From: Sepiola atlantica
Taxonomy: Eukaryota > Mollusca > Cephalopoda > Sepiida > Sepiolidae
NCBI GenBank assembly: GCA_963556195.1
Contig: OY744517.1
Span: forward strand, 79,275,214 to 79,339,213
DNA: 64,000 nt
Reading direction: 5' to 3'
Shown: in pieces, positions 10,591 to 22,388 of the stretch
Layout of the letters: each line of letters begins with the position of its first letter
Numbering within the stretch: position 1 is the first letter of the stretch
Translations under genes and position numbers: made by a program
Notes under the pieces: model-generated
The model's input: only the letters and a program-made list of their open reading frames with translations
What the model was told of the DNA's origin: nothing
The model's database searches: none

Positions 10591-11198
10591 ACAAGCCGCG
10601 TGTGCGTGCGTGGTCCCCCTCTGTATGTGACTCGATGTGGTGAGTGAAAATGCAATAAATTTGGGCAATTTGGGTCATTTTTGACCCCCTTTGACCCTCT
10701 GGGGGCGCGAACCAGAATTTTTCTGAGGTCAAGGATGCTCATTTTATATCCAGAACAATTGCCTCTACATTTTGGCCAAGTTTCAGTAAAATTGAATGGA
10801 TGGATCAAACGTTATAGGAGAAAAGGGTAATTTTTTGCCATTTTGGGGGCTTTTGACCCTTTGGGGGCGCAAACCAGATTTTTTCCAAGGTCAGTGATAC
10901 TTATTTTCTATTAGGAACAATTGCCTCAACATTTTGGCCAAGTTTAAGAGAAATTGAATGGATGGATGAAAAGTTATGGGGCAAAAAAAGTCATTTTTGC
11001 CATTTTGGGGCCTTTTGACCCCCTGGGGGGCTAAGCAGATTTTTTTTTTAAAAATCGGAGAATGTCACTTTCTAACCTGACCAAAGTTACAACTTCATGC
11101 AAAATTTCAGAGAAATTCAATTGATGGTTGCAGAGAAAAATCTGGACGGACGGACATGCCTCAAAACAAGTCCCCCGATTTTATAAATCGGGGGGACC
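10591..11198 (+). mobile_element. X-element: DNA repeat with internal 162-bp tandem units
   Basis: The element starts acaagccgcg with a tggtccccct block and ends in a hairpin (cccccgat/atcggggg) followed by accaaaaa, so its ends are inverted (ggtcccc/ggggacc). Inside, about 2.5 units of 162 bp each carry a gaccccctgggggcgc-like box, an attgcctc..cattttggccaag block and an attgaatggatggat block. Other copies are at 13196-13721 (reverse), 32835-33255 (forward) and 34412-34929 (reverse). No transposase is seen, so it is probably a non-autonomous DNA transposon carrying satellite-like units. Confidence 0.7.
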
Positions 11199-11748
11199 AA
11201 AAAAAGTTGTAAAAATATGTGTAAGTAAAGAAACTTATCTTTTTGCTAAGAAATCAATTACTGGATAAAACATAGCATTAAGTGCTATGGTAGTTAAAGC
11301 AAAATTAAATGTTATATGTTGATATTTTTTACTTTGAGAAACCCTTTTTTCTTGAAAATATAAAAAAAATAAAAAATAAAAACAACAAAAAAGGTTAGTT
11401 TGAATCTGAATGAAATCAGTTACAAAAAAAAAAAAAATACAAGAAAAAAAAAAAAGGCAAAACTTAGAGTACATGTAATTCAGTTATTTGCATGGTACTT
11501 GATTCTAATTGGTTGGTATGGAAACCAGGAAGTCAAACAGATGTTTGGCCTAATAGTCAAGCAATTTGAAACTTGAACAATATCCAGAATTTATAAAAAC
11601 GAAGGTTAACTGGAGTTTATATTTTATCACGAAAAACTCTGGTTTTCTGAGTAGAAATTTGCCCACCCCCACCCCAAGAGTTAAATTTTACACAATCAAT
11701 CTACACAATAGTAAATCTCTGTAACAGTGACATTGGAAAAGGGGGGTG
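11199..11748. other. Unassigned sequence
   Basis: A-rich tracts at 11425-11455. No gene is recognised. Confidence 0.5.
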
Positions 11749-11891
11749 GGATGACGGTGGCTAAGTGGTTAATGACACGGACTGAAAATCTGGGTGTGCT
11801 AAGTTCGAATCCAGTCCGTTCCATAGAAACACTTTCAATAAAAACCCACACTTGACCTTGTGTCTAACCTGCTGGAGAGGAGGTAAATAAA
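11749..11891 (+). repeat. tRNA-derived SINE with common SINE tail
   Basis: The head folds like a tRNA: an A-box-like ggtggctaagtggttaatg, an anticodon-arm-like actgaaaatct, and a B box agttcgaatcc. A short linker leads directly to accttgtgtctaacct and ggagaggaggtaaataaaa, the same 3' tail as the SINE at 49318-49632. The central domain is absent. A shared tail is usually the LINE-recognition end, so these SINEs probably use one LINE partner. Confidence 0.85.
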
Positions 11892-11999
11892 ATACTTACA
11901 TTAAAATTGTGAGGTTTTCATTCATACAAGACAATTGAAAAGAGCAAATAATTCAATAGTTCAGGGTTGGGGCCAGGAGTTTCTTGGGTTATGCTATTT

Positions 12000-12032
12000 T
12001 CCTGGGCAACGGCGGAACACAGGTCCACTAGT
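12000..12032 (+). mobile_element. Possible Helitron 3' terminus
   Basis: cctgggcaacggcgg followed by CTAG and a host T resembles the ggcaacgccgg terminus at 9332-9715. The matching 5' end was not found, so this may be a truncated copy. Confidence 0.5.
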
Positions 12033-12327
12033 ATATTTATAAATGTAATACTATGAGAAGAGTTTTGAAAAGCCGCAATGAACCATTTGAGAATTGCCGT
12101 CAAGTAATTGCTATTGCAGAAAAAGGAGGAAATATTGACAATATGATAAAAATAATGACTAGAAAAACTTTATTTAAACTAGGCGTTATTCAATTAACAT
12201 GACATTTCTATAACATTTATATATTCTTCAGAAAATTAATATGAAAAATATATGAATGCTTATATCTTTTCTCTATTTCTTAACGTATAAGAATACAAAA
12301 TGTCCTAAAAAAATATTTTTTCTAAAA
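12033..12327. other. Unassigned sequence
   Basis: No recognisable gene or repeat end. Confidence 0.5.
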
Positions 12328-12949
<622 letters not shown>

Positions 12950-13195
12950 AAATAAAGTCTATTTCACATAAAAGGTTTTTCAAGTCATTATTTATATCGT
13001 AACTGTTATTCAATCAATTTGGTTGAGAATTCTTCTCGGATTCTTCCGACTCATTCCCTTCAACCATTTCTGTCAGGCTTGTTGAAGGGAATGAGTCGGC
13101 AGAATCCGAGAAGAATTCTCAACCAAATTGATTGAATAACAGTTACGATATAAATAATGACTTGAAAAACCTTTTATGTGAAATAGACTTTATTT
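12950..13195. repeat. Near-perfect foldback, 115-bp arms
   Basis: Left arm 12950-13064 and right arm 13081-13195 are inverted copies with one mismatch that I can see (t/g in the gattctNccgactc block) around a 16-nt loop. A transcript would form a long hairpin. The right arm runs directly into the X-element at 13196, replacing that element's usual terminal hairpin. Confidence 0.93.
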
Positions 13196-13721
13196 TTCTC
13201 CCCAACCATCCATTGAATTTCTCTGAAATTTTGCATGAAGTTGTAACTTTTGTCACGTTAGAAAGTGCCATTCTCCGATTTTTGAAAAAAATCTGGTTAG
13301 CCCCACAGGGGGTCAAAAGGCCCCGAAATGGCAAAAAATGACATTTTTTGCACCATAACTTTTCATCCATCCATTCAATTTCTCTGAAACTTGGCCAAAA
13401 TATGGAGGCAATTGTTCCTATAAGAAAATAAGTATCACTGACCTTGGAAAAAATCTGGTTCGCGCTCCCAAAATGGCAAAAAATGACCCTTTTCTCCCAT
13501 AACGTTTGATCCATTGATTCAATTTTTCTGAAACTTGGCCAAAATGTAGAGGCAATTGTTCTGGATATAAAATGAGCATCCTTGACCTCAGAAAAATTCT
13601 GGTTCGCGCCCCCAGGGGGTACAATGGGGGTAAAAAATACCCCAAATTGCCCAAATTTATTGCATTTTACACTCGCCACATCGAGTCACATACAGAGAGG
13701 GACCACGCACGCGTGGCTTGT
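13196..13721 (-). mobile_element. X-element, reverse copy
   Basis: Reverse-oriented homologue of 10591-11198, ending in gggaccacgcacgcgtggct at the far end. The internal repeat units are present, and the minus strand happens to be open for about 178 codons with a roughly 55-residue internal periodicity (NQNFSEV... then NQIFSKV...). Other copies do not clearly preserve the frame, so I do not call a protein. The end next to 13195 lacks the terminal hairpin. Confidence 0.7.
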
Positions 13722-14403
13722 TATTTTTATTTAGTCAGCTGGCTTTGCCGGCTCGCTATTGCTTCGCAAAGTTCACTACTTGAAAGACTTGAAACATTAA
13801 TTGAAAATAATAAACATTTCTTTCATAACTTTGTTGTAAACACGAAACAAAATGTTTCTCACTTATTCATAGATGTAGATAAACATTAACGTTTTCGTAA
13901 TTTTGATACACATTTTTTTTTTAAAGAAAAATAAATTTGCCTTTTCACTTGCAATTTAGAAATAGATCATAACTTGTTGAAAATCAAGTCAGTCCCTCTA
14001 AAGAAAGAAACATTTGAACACAAATGCTAAATATTTGTCCAGGAAATAAAACGATATTGGGAAGCAGAACTATTTGTTATATGAAAAGCAAAATAATCAT
14101 TGCATTAAAAACTAATAACAAATAATAGTTAATCAATAAAATGTCCTTTTTCAAAACCAATATGCAAATTAGTTAACCTTGTGACTTATATCGCATATAC
14201 ATAAGCAGTATATAAAAAAGATGGCGCGTCTATTGTGTAAAGTTAAATTAACTTGAAATGGGACGTTTGACTTTACCGTTCGTGCGAGAAATGGGCGCAA
14301 CTTTTGTATTTATTCATTTAGATTAGTGTTGCGTAATATGTTTTGCTAAAATTGCTGTTTCTTTTCAAATATAATTGGAAAAAGGTAATTAAAATTTATT
14401 CAA
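13722..14403. other. Unassigned sequence
   Basis: No recognised gene. The segment 14215-14350 is slightly less AT-rich and precedes the Tc1 remnant, so it may be transposon-derived. Confidence 0.45.
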
Positions 14404-14690
14404 ATGACAGAATTATCAGACTTTCAAAGAGGTCAAATTGTTGGTGTTCGTACGGCAGGCAGTAACGTAACAAAAACAGCTGAAATGTTTGGTGTATCAA
14501 GAAGTACCGTCTTAAAATTAATGGCAGTCTTTGAGAAAGTGATGCAAACCTCCTTGTCATAACAAAACTCTGAAAGAAAACAAAAACTTTCAGATGGGGA
14601 TTGCCAGACTTTTACATGAATTGATCGCAAAAGCACAGCTCCTCAGATTACTGCAGAAAAAGTGATGAATCCAAGAAACTTCTGGTCCTA
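14404..14690 (+). pseudogene. Tc1-like transposase N-terminus, degenerate
   Basis: From an ATG at 14404 the frame reads MTELSDFQRGQIVGVRTAGS, then NVTKTAEMFGVSRSTVLKLM, a classical Tc1 paired-type helix-turn-helix DNA-binding domain. A stop near 14560 and later frame changes break it. Downstream peptides (RKQKLSDGD, STAPQITAEKVMN) continue the family pattern. No DDE domain follows within the visible homology. Confidence 0.85.
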
Positions 14691-15216
14691 GCCCTAAACT
14701 CTTGCATGGTTTTTATTCTTATTTTTTAATTTTTATAATTATCAATTGTGTCTGTTTATCGCAATACATAACTTTGATAAATACACATTGAATTATTTTT
14801 TTTATTTACTATTAGTAAAATATTTATTGAAATCAAAAATAAAATAAGAGAAAACAAAAACGCATTTTTATCTTATTAAAAAACAAATTGTAAACATGAC
14901 TATTTTGAATTATTTTTCTCTAAGCCCTTCACCCGGTAAATACAGCTAGTTTAATATATAAAAAAAAGAATTCTTCAATTGTTTAGTAATTAATGATTAA
15001 AAAGAAAAATCAAATTTATTTTATTCAAATCAGTACCTTAGGTAGAATGAGTTTTTTTTTTTTTTAAATGTCGCTACTAACTGTTCAACCGGAAGTACAC
15101 GTTGGTATTCATTTCATCACCACAATCCCCCATACCGGAAGTAAAAGAATGAAAGATCACTTTCCCTATTCCTCTTTAAGTTTGTGGCGAATCTAAAATG
15201 GTCTGTGGATGAACCT
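14691..15216. other. Unassigned sequence
   Basis: AT-rich. Includes a weak Helitron-like CTAG end at 14946-14949 that I did not accept. Confidence 0.5.
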
Positions 15217-15295
15217 ATTCTGAAAGAGTAGTGGTAGGAGTATTCTGAAAGAGTAGTGGTAGGAGTATTCTGAAAGAGTAGTGGTAGGAGTACTC
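15217..15295. repeat. 25-bp tandem repeat, three copies
   Basis: Units of tattctgaaagagtagtggt plus aggag are repeated three times almost without change. Confidence 0.95.
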
Positions 15296-15835
15296 TTTGT
15301 GCTGTTGACTCGTAACTCCTACTCTTTTTCTCTTTGTATTATTAGTAGTATTGCAAGAAGAGCCGGATTAAAATTTTTGCTTTTATACAATATTCCAAAT
15401 AGATTATTGTTTAATTATTGTACAATCTCAATAGTATGGAAAGCCTTAAAACTGAAACAGAAATCTTAACTGAGCCTCAGTAAATGTGTCTATAATAGAT
15501 TTACAGATCCACAGTGAAATAGCCATTAATTTTATATATTAGATAAGCAAAATATACAACTAAAAGAAAACACAGACAGTTTAGCCGAAAGATTAAATTG
15601 CAGGTAGAGAAGGAAAGACATACAAATTGAGATATCCAATTTAAAGAGTTTCACAGAAAGCTGTACAAATATTTGTTATTCTTTATTTTTATAACATTTT
15701 GATAAAAACAAGCAATGATGACTGAAAAAAAAAAAATGCAGAAGATAATCGTAACATATAAAAGACAAAGTTTTGTTTTCTGGATGTCCAAAGCACCACT
15801 ATAAAACTACAAATCATATCAACATCATCATATAT
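15296..15835. other. Unassigned sequence
   Basis: No recognised gene or repeat. Confidence 0.5.
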
Positions 15836-16064
15836 CATATTTAGTTTAACGTCCGTTTTACATGCTGGCATGGGTTGGACGTTTTGTAGAAATTGACTTC
15901 CAAACTAACCCATCTTTGTCCAGGTCTTTATCTATCCCTCTTTCTCTCAATTCCATCCTTATCACTTCCGCCCATGTTTCCTTTGGTCTTCCCCCTGTGA
16001 ACTGACTCTGCCACCTTAATTGTTCTATGTTCACTAACACAAGAAATCTTATCCACTCTGCCAA
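15836..16064 (-). pseudogene. LINE ORF2 C-terminus and 3' end
   Basis: The minus strand is open as QSQFTGGRPKETWAEVIRME, then LRERGIDKDLDKDGLVWKSI and STKRPTHASM before the stop. The GRPK-TW...D-L then W-K pattern is the ordinary LINE ORF2 terminus. Its last codons generate the catgctggcatgggttgg sequence, followed by an atgatg-rich 3' end. I recall this 3' motif as extremely common in octopus DNA, which is the main pointer to the host clade. Confidence 0.75.
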
Positions 16065-16540
16065 CGCAGAAAATAAAAAGCGGTGTCTATCTCGTGATGC
16101 AAATGAAAACGAAGCCCTATAACAAGATCAAGCAACTTTAGTAAAGTTTTATGAAAAAAAATTCAAATGGTGGTATCAGTTTTATATTAGGGCATTTTAC
16201 AATATCACGTTAGACATACATGACCTGCAAAGACAATGGTTTATTTTATTTATAACAAAGTGCTGTAACAAAATTAAATAACTCTTCTGAGGTTAAGATT
16301 TTAAGATGTTAATTGTTTGATTTTCAGGAATTTGTGATAACATCTACTATAATGGTGTGTTTGGGTGTTAAGAATTGAATAAAACCTTTTTTATTTATTT
16401 ATTTTTTAAAACTTTTGTACTTTTAAAACCTAAAATACATTTGTATACATGTTTTTTTTTTCCCTAATATATAAAAACCATTTCCATTCTGTGTTCACTT
16501 TCGATCATCTTGAGTCAAAAAAAAAAAAAAAAAACACGAA
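16065..16540. other. Unassigned sequence
   Basis: Ends in a poly-A run (16516-16534). No gene is recognised. Confidence 0.5.
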
Positions 16541-16785
16541 TAAAAACAAAAACAAAAAACAGTCACACATTTGTAAGAGGCAAATTTGAAATTATACTAG
16601 TGGTTCAAATATACTGTCATTTTTACACAAATTCATATTTTTCTTTTCAGAAATATTTTAAAAATATTTCTGAAAAGAAAAATATGAACTTGTGTAAAAA
16701 TGATAGTATATTTGAACCACTAGTATAATTTCAAATTTGCCTCTTACAAATGTGTGGATGTTTTGTTTTTGTTTTTTGTTTTTAT
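16541..16785. repeat. Foldback with single-nucleotide loop
   Basis: Arms of about 119-125 bp centred on 16660 are inverted copies with few differences, including aaaacaaaaac-rich outer ends. The centre is aaatatttt-a-aaaatattt, so only one base separates the arms. This is either a snap-back duplication or a hairpin MITE. Confidence 0.92.
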
Positions 16786-18157
16786 AATATAATAATTTGA
16801 GTTATTTTTTAATTTTTTTTAAATAATTCTATTCAATTCTATAAAGAATAGAAAAATAATGTACGCTTCGAACAATGACTCGAGGTTTACAATAAAATTT
16901 AATAAAACATTTAAATAAGACTTAATCTTAGTTAATACAGGTAGATTTTCCACAGGACCAACTAGCATATTTTAATCATTCATTTATTTGTAAAATGTTT
17001 TATATGGAATAGGATCAACTCTAGTCAATTTTATATTCTATTTTGATGGAAGATTAAAATAGAAATGAATCCAAGTATATAAAAAAACACCCAACAAAAC
17101 AGCCATTTTATGTAAAATATTTAAAACATTTTTTTTTTCAATTCATTTTTTTTTCTATCTGAACTTTGCTTTAAATGTATGAAAACGTAAATGATTTGTT
17201 TTCAAGATTTCCTGAACTAAATGACTTCTTTTCTATATATCCACTGGCAAATACGAAAATTTAAATAAAAAAATGCCAAGATTATCAAGTTTTCTTTCTA
17301 CCTTTCCCTCAAAACTGACAAGAACATAATGTGAAAAAGGCAGAAATACGAACAGTCAAATGCATTGTAAGAGTAACAGAAATAGTTTAGAAGTAATTAC
17401 TGTATGTGCTAATCATTGTTTTGTAGTGGAATTTTTCTAGAATTGTGATTAAAACATTTTTTTTTTATTATTAATTATTAAAATATGGTAAAATACAAAG
17501 GCTGTTTTCATTAAATCAATAATCGGTTTCAAGTAATTCTTATGGACAAGATTCAAGTATGAATTTAATTTCCTTTGAAAATTTAATTAAAAATAGCAAA
17601 AACTTAACTTCAAAATATAATCACTATATTCCTGCAATTTTAATTGTGGGTTACAGAAGTGCTACACATCTTGCGAGCATCTAAATGTCTGCTTTGATTA
17701 CAAACACAATATCTCTTGGCAGACAATGTACACGCATATTTAAATATTGGTAATAATATATTTATGTCCATCCTAACTTCATATCCTCCACTCTATAATA
17801 AAGACCAATGTGCATTTACTTGTATATAAATAAATATAAATCTGTCCCATCACACAAAAGTTAGCGAGTAAAAAATGTGCCCTTTTCTAGTTCATGGACG
17901 AAATCATTTCGAGTGGCAAGGAGAAGCAAAAAAGAAAATAGCTAGTCAAACAACCTCTGCTATTTGAAATGAATTCGGAAAGTAATCCTAATCTAAATCA
18001 AAATTCAACGGTGGATGTTCTTTTTTTTTTAGTTCATCAAAAATTATAATAATTTTCATATGAAAAATTAAATTACTGATGTAATTCTATGATTTCATAT
18101 GAATATTAGTTTGAACAATGGCAAACTATAATTTTCTTTTGTCACATTTTACAGAGG

Positions 18158-18160
<3 letters not shown>
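16786..18160. other. Unassigned AT-rich sequence
   Basis: No gene, RNA or repeat terminus is supported in this 1.4 kb. Confidence 0.5.

Positions 18161-18205
<45 letters not shown>
18161..18205. repeat. (AT)n microsatellite
   Basis: Pure AT alternation immediately left of the hAT-like element. Confidence 0.95.
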
Positions 18206-18209
<4 letters not shown>

Positions 18210-21200
18210 GATGGGCGGTTTTACCGAAAAACCGCGGTTTTTCGGTTTCGTCTCCATACCGAATACCGAATCGGTTTTTTTTTAAAAAACCGTAACCGTT
18301 CGGTATTGTGTTTTTACTACAGTAAGCCACCATATACAAGGAAACACGGTTGAAAAGATTTTCCGATTTGAATAAAATTGAATATTACCAAAAAATGTTA
18401 TATTAGTAAGAGGACAGATTGAACAAATATATTACTGCAATTACTGCTATAAACACGAGGCTATTTTTGTTTATTTTCATTCTAGAACGAATTTTAAACA
18501 TTTTAAAATATGAATATAGAAAATGTTGTTACATTTTTCGTACCCAACTAGTAAATAAATTAATCTTTCATCTTTTTTTATGCATTAAAATTATAATTGT
18601 ACGTTGTTTTGTCTTTCGGTAATAGTAATTTTAAATTATCTTATCCTAAAAAAATTGTCCTTTTTTTGAGCGAAAGTCAACAATGGTACTAGTATTGCTG
18701 ATATAACAATCAATCAGCAGCAGCGTCTTGTAAAATTCGTTAATAAACTTCTTTAAAAGTAAGATAAAAATACGTTTTGTGCTTAAAAAAGTTAATCCTA
18801 TTTGGTTCTTTTATAAAAAATACTTTAAAAAATACTGGTTTTCACTCAACTTTCGAACTTCTAGTAGTAATGAATTTTTAGTCTCCAATTTAAAAAAAAA
18901 AATTAAAATTCTACTTTTTTAGGCAATTACGTCTTAAAGTCTTGGCGAAAAAAGAAAAAACAAAAAATAGTTTAGAATTTAGAGTGGGGGGTCAGTTTCG
19001 CATATAAATTTAATGTAAAATGATCTCCGATTTCCCGGCCATTCTTGCCTTTTAGTGAAATTTATAAAATAAATAATTACTCTACCATTAACTCTAGGTA
19101 CGACTAACAAACCCACCTCCTAAAAAGGCCATCTTGAACGTATCGTACCATTAACCTTAAATATGAGTGGCAAGCCACTCCTAAAAAACTCCCTTAACCC
19201 TAACACTAAGTCCGAATGGCAACCTCCATCCAAAACAAAACCCCTTCCTTAACCTTATCACTAACCCTAAGTCCGAGTAGGAAGCCCTAATCCTACAAAA
19301 AAGCCCATTAAAACCACACATAATCGTCTAAAAAAAAAAAAAAAAAAGCAGACGCCCATAAAAAAAACGCACAGGATTTATTTGCCATAGAAAAAAATTG
19401 ATTAATGCCCTAAAACGCTAGAATGGCCCGGAAATGGTGAATTATTCTGCATTAAATATATGTGAAACTAATCCCCCACTCGAAATTCTAAATGAATTGT
19501 TTTTTTTTCTTTCTGCTAAGTTTTCAGGGTGTTCACACTTAATTGCCCCTAGCCCTACCACTAACCTGAAGTTCAAGTGGTAAGCCCCCCTCCTCCCACA
19601 AAAACCCTTATAGTAGTCTAAAAAAAAAAGAAAAAAAAAACGCACAGGATTTATATACCATAGAAAAAATAATTACTGTCCTAAAACGCTAGAATGGCCT
19701 TGAAATGGGGGATTATTTTATGTGAAACTGATCCCCACTTTAAATTCTAAAATAATTGTTTTTGTTTCTTTCTTTCTGCCAAGTTTTTCAGGGTGTTAAC
19801 ATGTAATTGCCTAAATAAAAAAAGTAGAATCTCATATTTTGGGGAGGTAAGGGGGTGAGTTAGCAGAAGGTGTAAATCTACAATAATGCTAAAGAAATCT
19901 TGCAATATATTCATTTTTAAACAGTCCTAGTATTAGATTTTAGTTTCTTCTACATAAAATGTATTACAATTCCACTTTGAGTTTTCTAACTTCTTTCTTT
20001 TAATGGATTCATGGTATTTCTAAGGTATTGCAGCATATTTATGTGCACTTAGTGCAGATTACTTGGAAACCATTAATTTCTGGAGATTTTCAGTGGCATA
20101 TTCTGATTCCTTGTACGAAAATACACTTATATGGTAAATTTCATTGCTTAATCTTGTGTTTTAACAAAGATATAACATTTTTACTGAAAAATTAGTGTAA
20201 AAAATGTGACGAAACGCATATGGTATTAAAGAGGGGAAAATATCCAATTGTGCGAGGCACAAAAATAGTCATAACTTCCTTATTTTTAGTCAGATTTAAA
20301 AAATTTAAAAAGATTCTTTCTTAGATCATCAAGCTCTTTCTATATATGCCATTATTGAGATATTTTAAGCAATTTAAATTTTTTCATGTGTATTGCTACT
20401 TGTAGGAAGAAATCTTTGTTTACAGTTTGTTTATCATTAACATTTTGAATTTTCAAATGAAAAAAAGAGAAATACGACAGACAACATGACATCGTATTTT
20501 TAGCATAAACTATTTTCAAATGAAAAAGAAAAAATCAAACGCGTTCCGTATGATGTCGAAAATCTATTTGATTCAACTCAAAATTGTAAAATAATTATTT
20601 GTTTGTTTCAGAGTTATCTAAAAAAATAAGTTATTAAAATGAAATTTAAAAAAAATACTTGTAAAAGTAAATAAACGAAAAGTAGTGAGTAAGTATAAAC
20701 ATTTAAAAAGAAAAAAAGTAGTTGCCAATGCTAGTGTCACTTTATTCGGATTTTTAAAATTATTTTAAACATTAGGCATTTCATTGTTTACTTTTGAAAA
20801 GCCACTTCATACATAAATTGTAATTTCTAGAGAACTATCTCTCAACTATACCGTTTTCTCTCCCAAAAATGGGTTATTCAAAAAGTAGACTATGCAACGA
20901 TTTATATTTTACTAAATTGTTAATATGGTATTTATTTAGAGTTGACAATTTATTCGAAAGTTTAATTATTAAACTTTAATCCAAGTCATGAATTCTATGA
21001 CTAAAATTACCTTAAAGCTTAAAAAATGACTTTAGGTGAATTAATAATCTCTACTTTTTTTTAACCATCCTTCCTTTTCCCTTGGCGCGGTTTTCGGGTG
21101 TACTACTAGTCTTTTACGCATGTCTATAAAGTTTTATTACCCTGTCTTAAAAACAAATATTAACCCCAACACACACCAGTTGACAGAACTTCGAGCACAC

Positions 21201-21824
21201 AAAATGACAGACATCCCAACAGTCAACACCGGCAATTCGAGAAGTATATGGTGTGTTTATTTTACGCGACAAGACAACGTCTTGCAAACATTTTCACCTA
21301 TTAAAAAATTAAAATTTTTATCTGTCAAATAATTTTGACAATATTTCATTTTCATCATCATTTTTGCTTAATTTTATTTGTAAAATTATTTTGTTTGTTT
21401 AAATAAATTTTCGTTTTTTAATTTCTTGCATTTCTGAGTTATATTTTAGCTTCTGATGGGTTAAAGAATTAGATAGAATGTATATTCAAACTCAGTTTTA
21501 TTCTTCAGAAATCTTTCATGAATCTTTGGTCACTGTTTTAACGAGTTAACTGTTAAAAAGGTATCAGAACTTTGATTACAACGGTCAACACCTTAAAACT
21601 TATATGATTCATATCATGGAGAATGATTCAGTCACAAAATTATCGAAACAGTGGCATAATTCAACTAAACGTTGAATAATAACTAATCATCACACAAGAG
21701 AATGAATAGCTTCCATAGTAAAAAAATTTTTTTCAAAAAAACCGAAAAACCGAACCGTAAACCGAGGTTTTAAGGGAAAAAAACCGAAACCGATACCGAA
21801 ACCAAAATTTCAAAACCGCCCAAC

Positions 21825-21828
<4 letters not shown>
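18206..21828. mobile_element. 3.6-kb hAT-like element, no transposase seen
   Basis: Left end tagagatgggcggtttt and right end aaaaccgcccaactcta are inverted copies with one mismatch. Subterminal regions on both sides are packed with the motif ccgaaaaaccg and its variants (18218-18310 and 21738-21815). Both flanks are (AT)n, so an 8-bp atatatat target duplication is compatible but not diagnostic. TIR style suggests hAT. The interior is AT-rich, lacks an ORF over 70 codons, and contains a separate inverted and direct repeat set around 18965-19810. It is probably non-autonomous or heavily decayed. Confidence 0.7.
18965..19810. repeat. Repeat cluster inside the hAT-like element
   Basis: A block containing agaatggcc, a ctgatcccc-like box and a cttaaattctaaa-like box occurs at 19421-19500 and again directly at 19691-19758. 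An inverted copy is at 18965-19046. Between them are ccctaaccctaa-like short repeats. The arrangement suggests an older tandem and foldback element nested in the larger one. Confidence 0.65.

Positions 21829-21863
<35 letters not shown>
21829..21863. repeat. (AT)n microsatellite
   Basis: Pure AT run at the right border of the hAT-like element. Confidence 0.95.
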
Positions 21864-21864
<1 letters not shown>

Positions 21865-21869
21865 TTAGG

Positions 21870-22049
21870 CAGCATTTCTTCATTGATGCATGTTTGATTA
21901 AACAACAGGGACAATTCCTGTTTGTTTCTTTTTTGATCCATCTTGATCATGTTGACGGACCAATGATCTAATGTTCATTTGAGCAAACAAACCTATCATC
22001 AATCAAGCTCGATATGAGGAGGGGGGGGGAGAAGGTATACTAAAATGCC

Positions 22050-22101
<52 letters not shown>

Positions 22102-22316
22102 GAAAAAAAAATTGTTTTAATCGAGTTTAATAAATTCACCAGTTTTAGTTTGCATAACTCCTCACGTGCCTGAAGAAGACTCATGGGAGTCGAAAACGTT
22201 AGCAGTTTTGGCGAGTTCCTGTTCACACTCGATTAGATCATTAGTCGTCAACATGAAAAGATGGATCAAAAAAGAAACAAACAGGAATTGTCCCTGTTGT
22301 TTAATCAAACATGCAT

Positions 22317-22317
<1 letters not shown>
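21870..22317. repeat. Inverted-repeat element with stem-core motif
   Basis: 21870-21990 and 22225-22317 are inverted copies (for example gtttgattaaacaacaggg against its complement), with an (AT)n tract at 22055-22095 between them. The right unit carries CTGAAGA, a GACTC/GAGTC stem with a 4-nt loop, then GAAA (22170-22195), discussed under findings. No coding capacity. Confidence 0.8.

Positions 22318-22318
<1 letters not shown>

Positions 22319-22363
<45 letters not shown>
22319..22363. repeat. (AT)n microsatellite
   Basis: AT alternation directly after the right inverted unit. Confidence 0.95.
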
Positions 22364-22364
<1 letters not shown>

Positions 22365-22388
22365 CTCAAAACACCATGTCAGTTGTAG

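Noticed and set aside
13143..13679. 178-codon minus-strand frame as a protein gene
   Set aside because: Falls in a dispersed repeat with internal tandem units. The frame is not evidently kept in the other three copies.
14946..14949. Helitron-like CTAG end after cacccggtaaatacag
   Set aside because: The hairpin is not convincing and no TC end was found.
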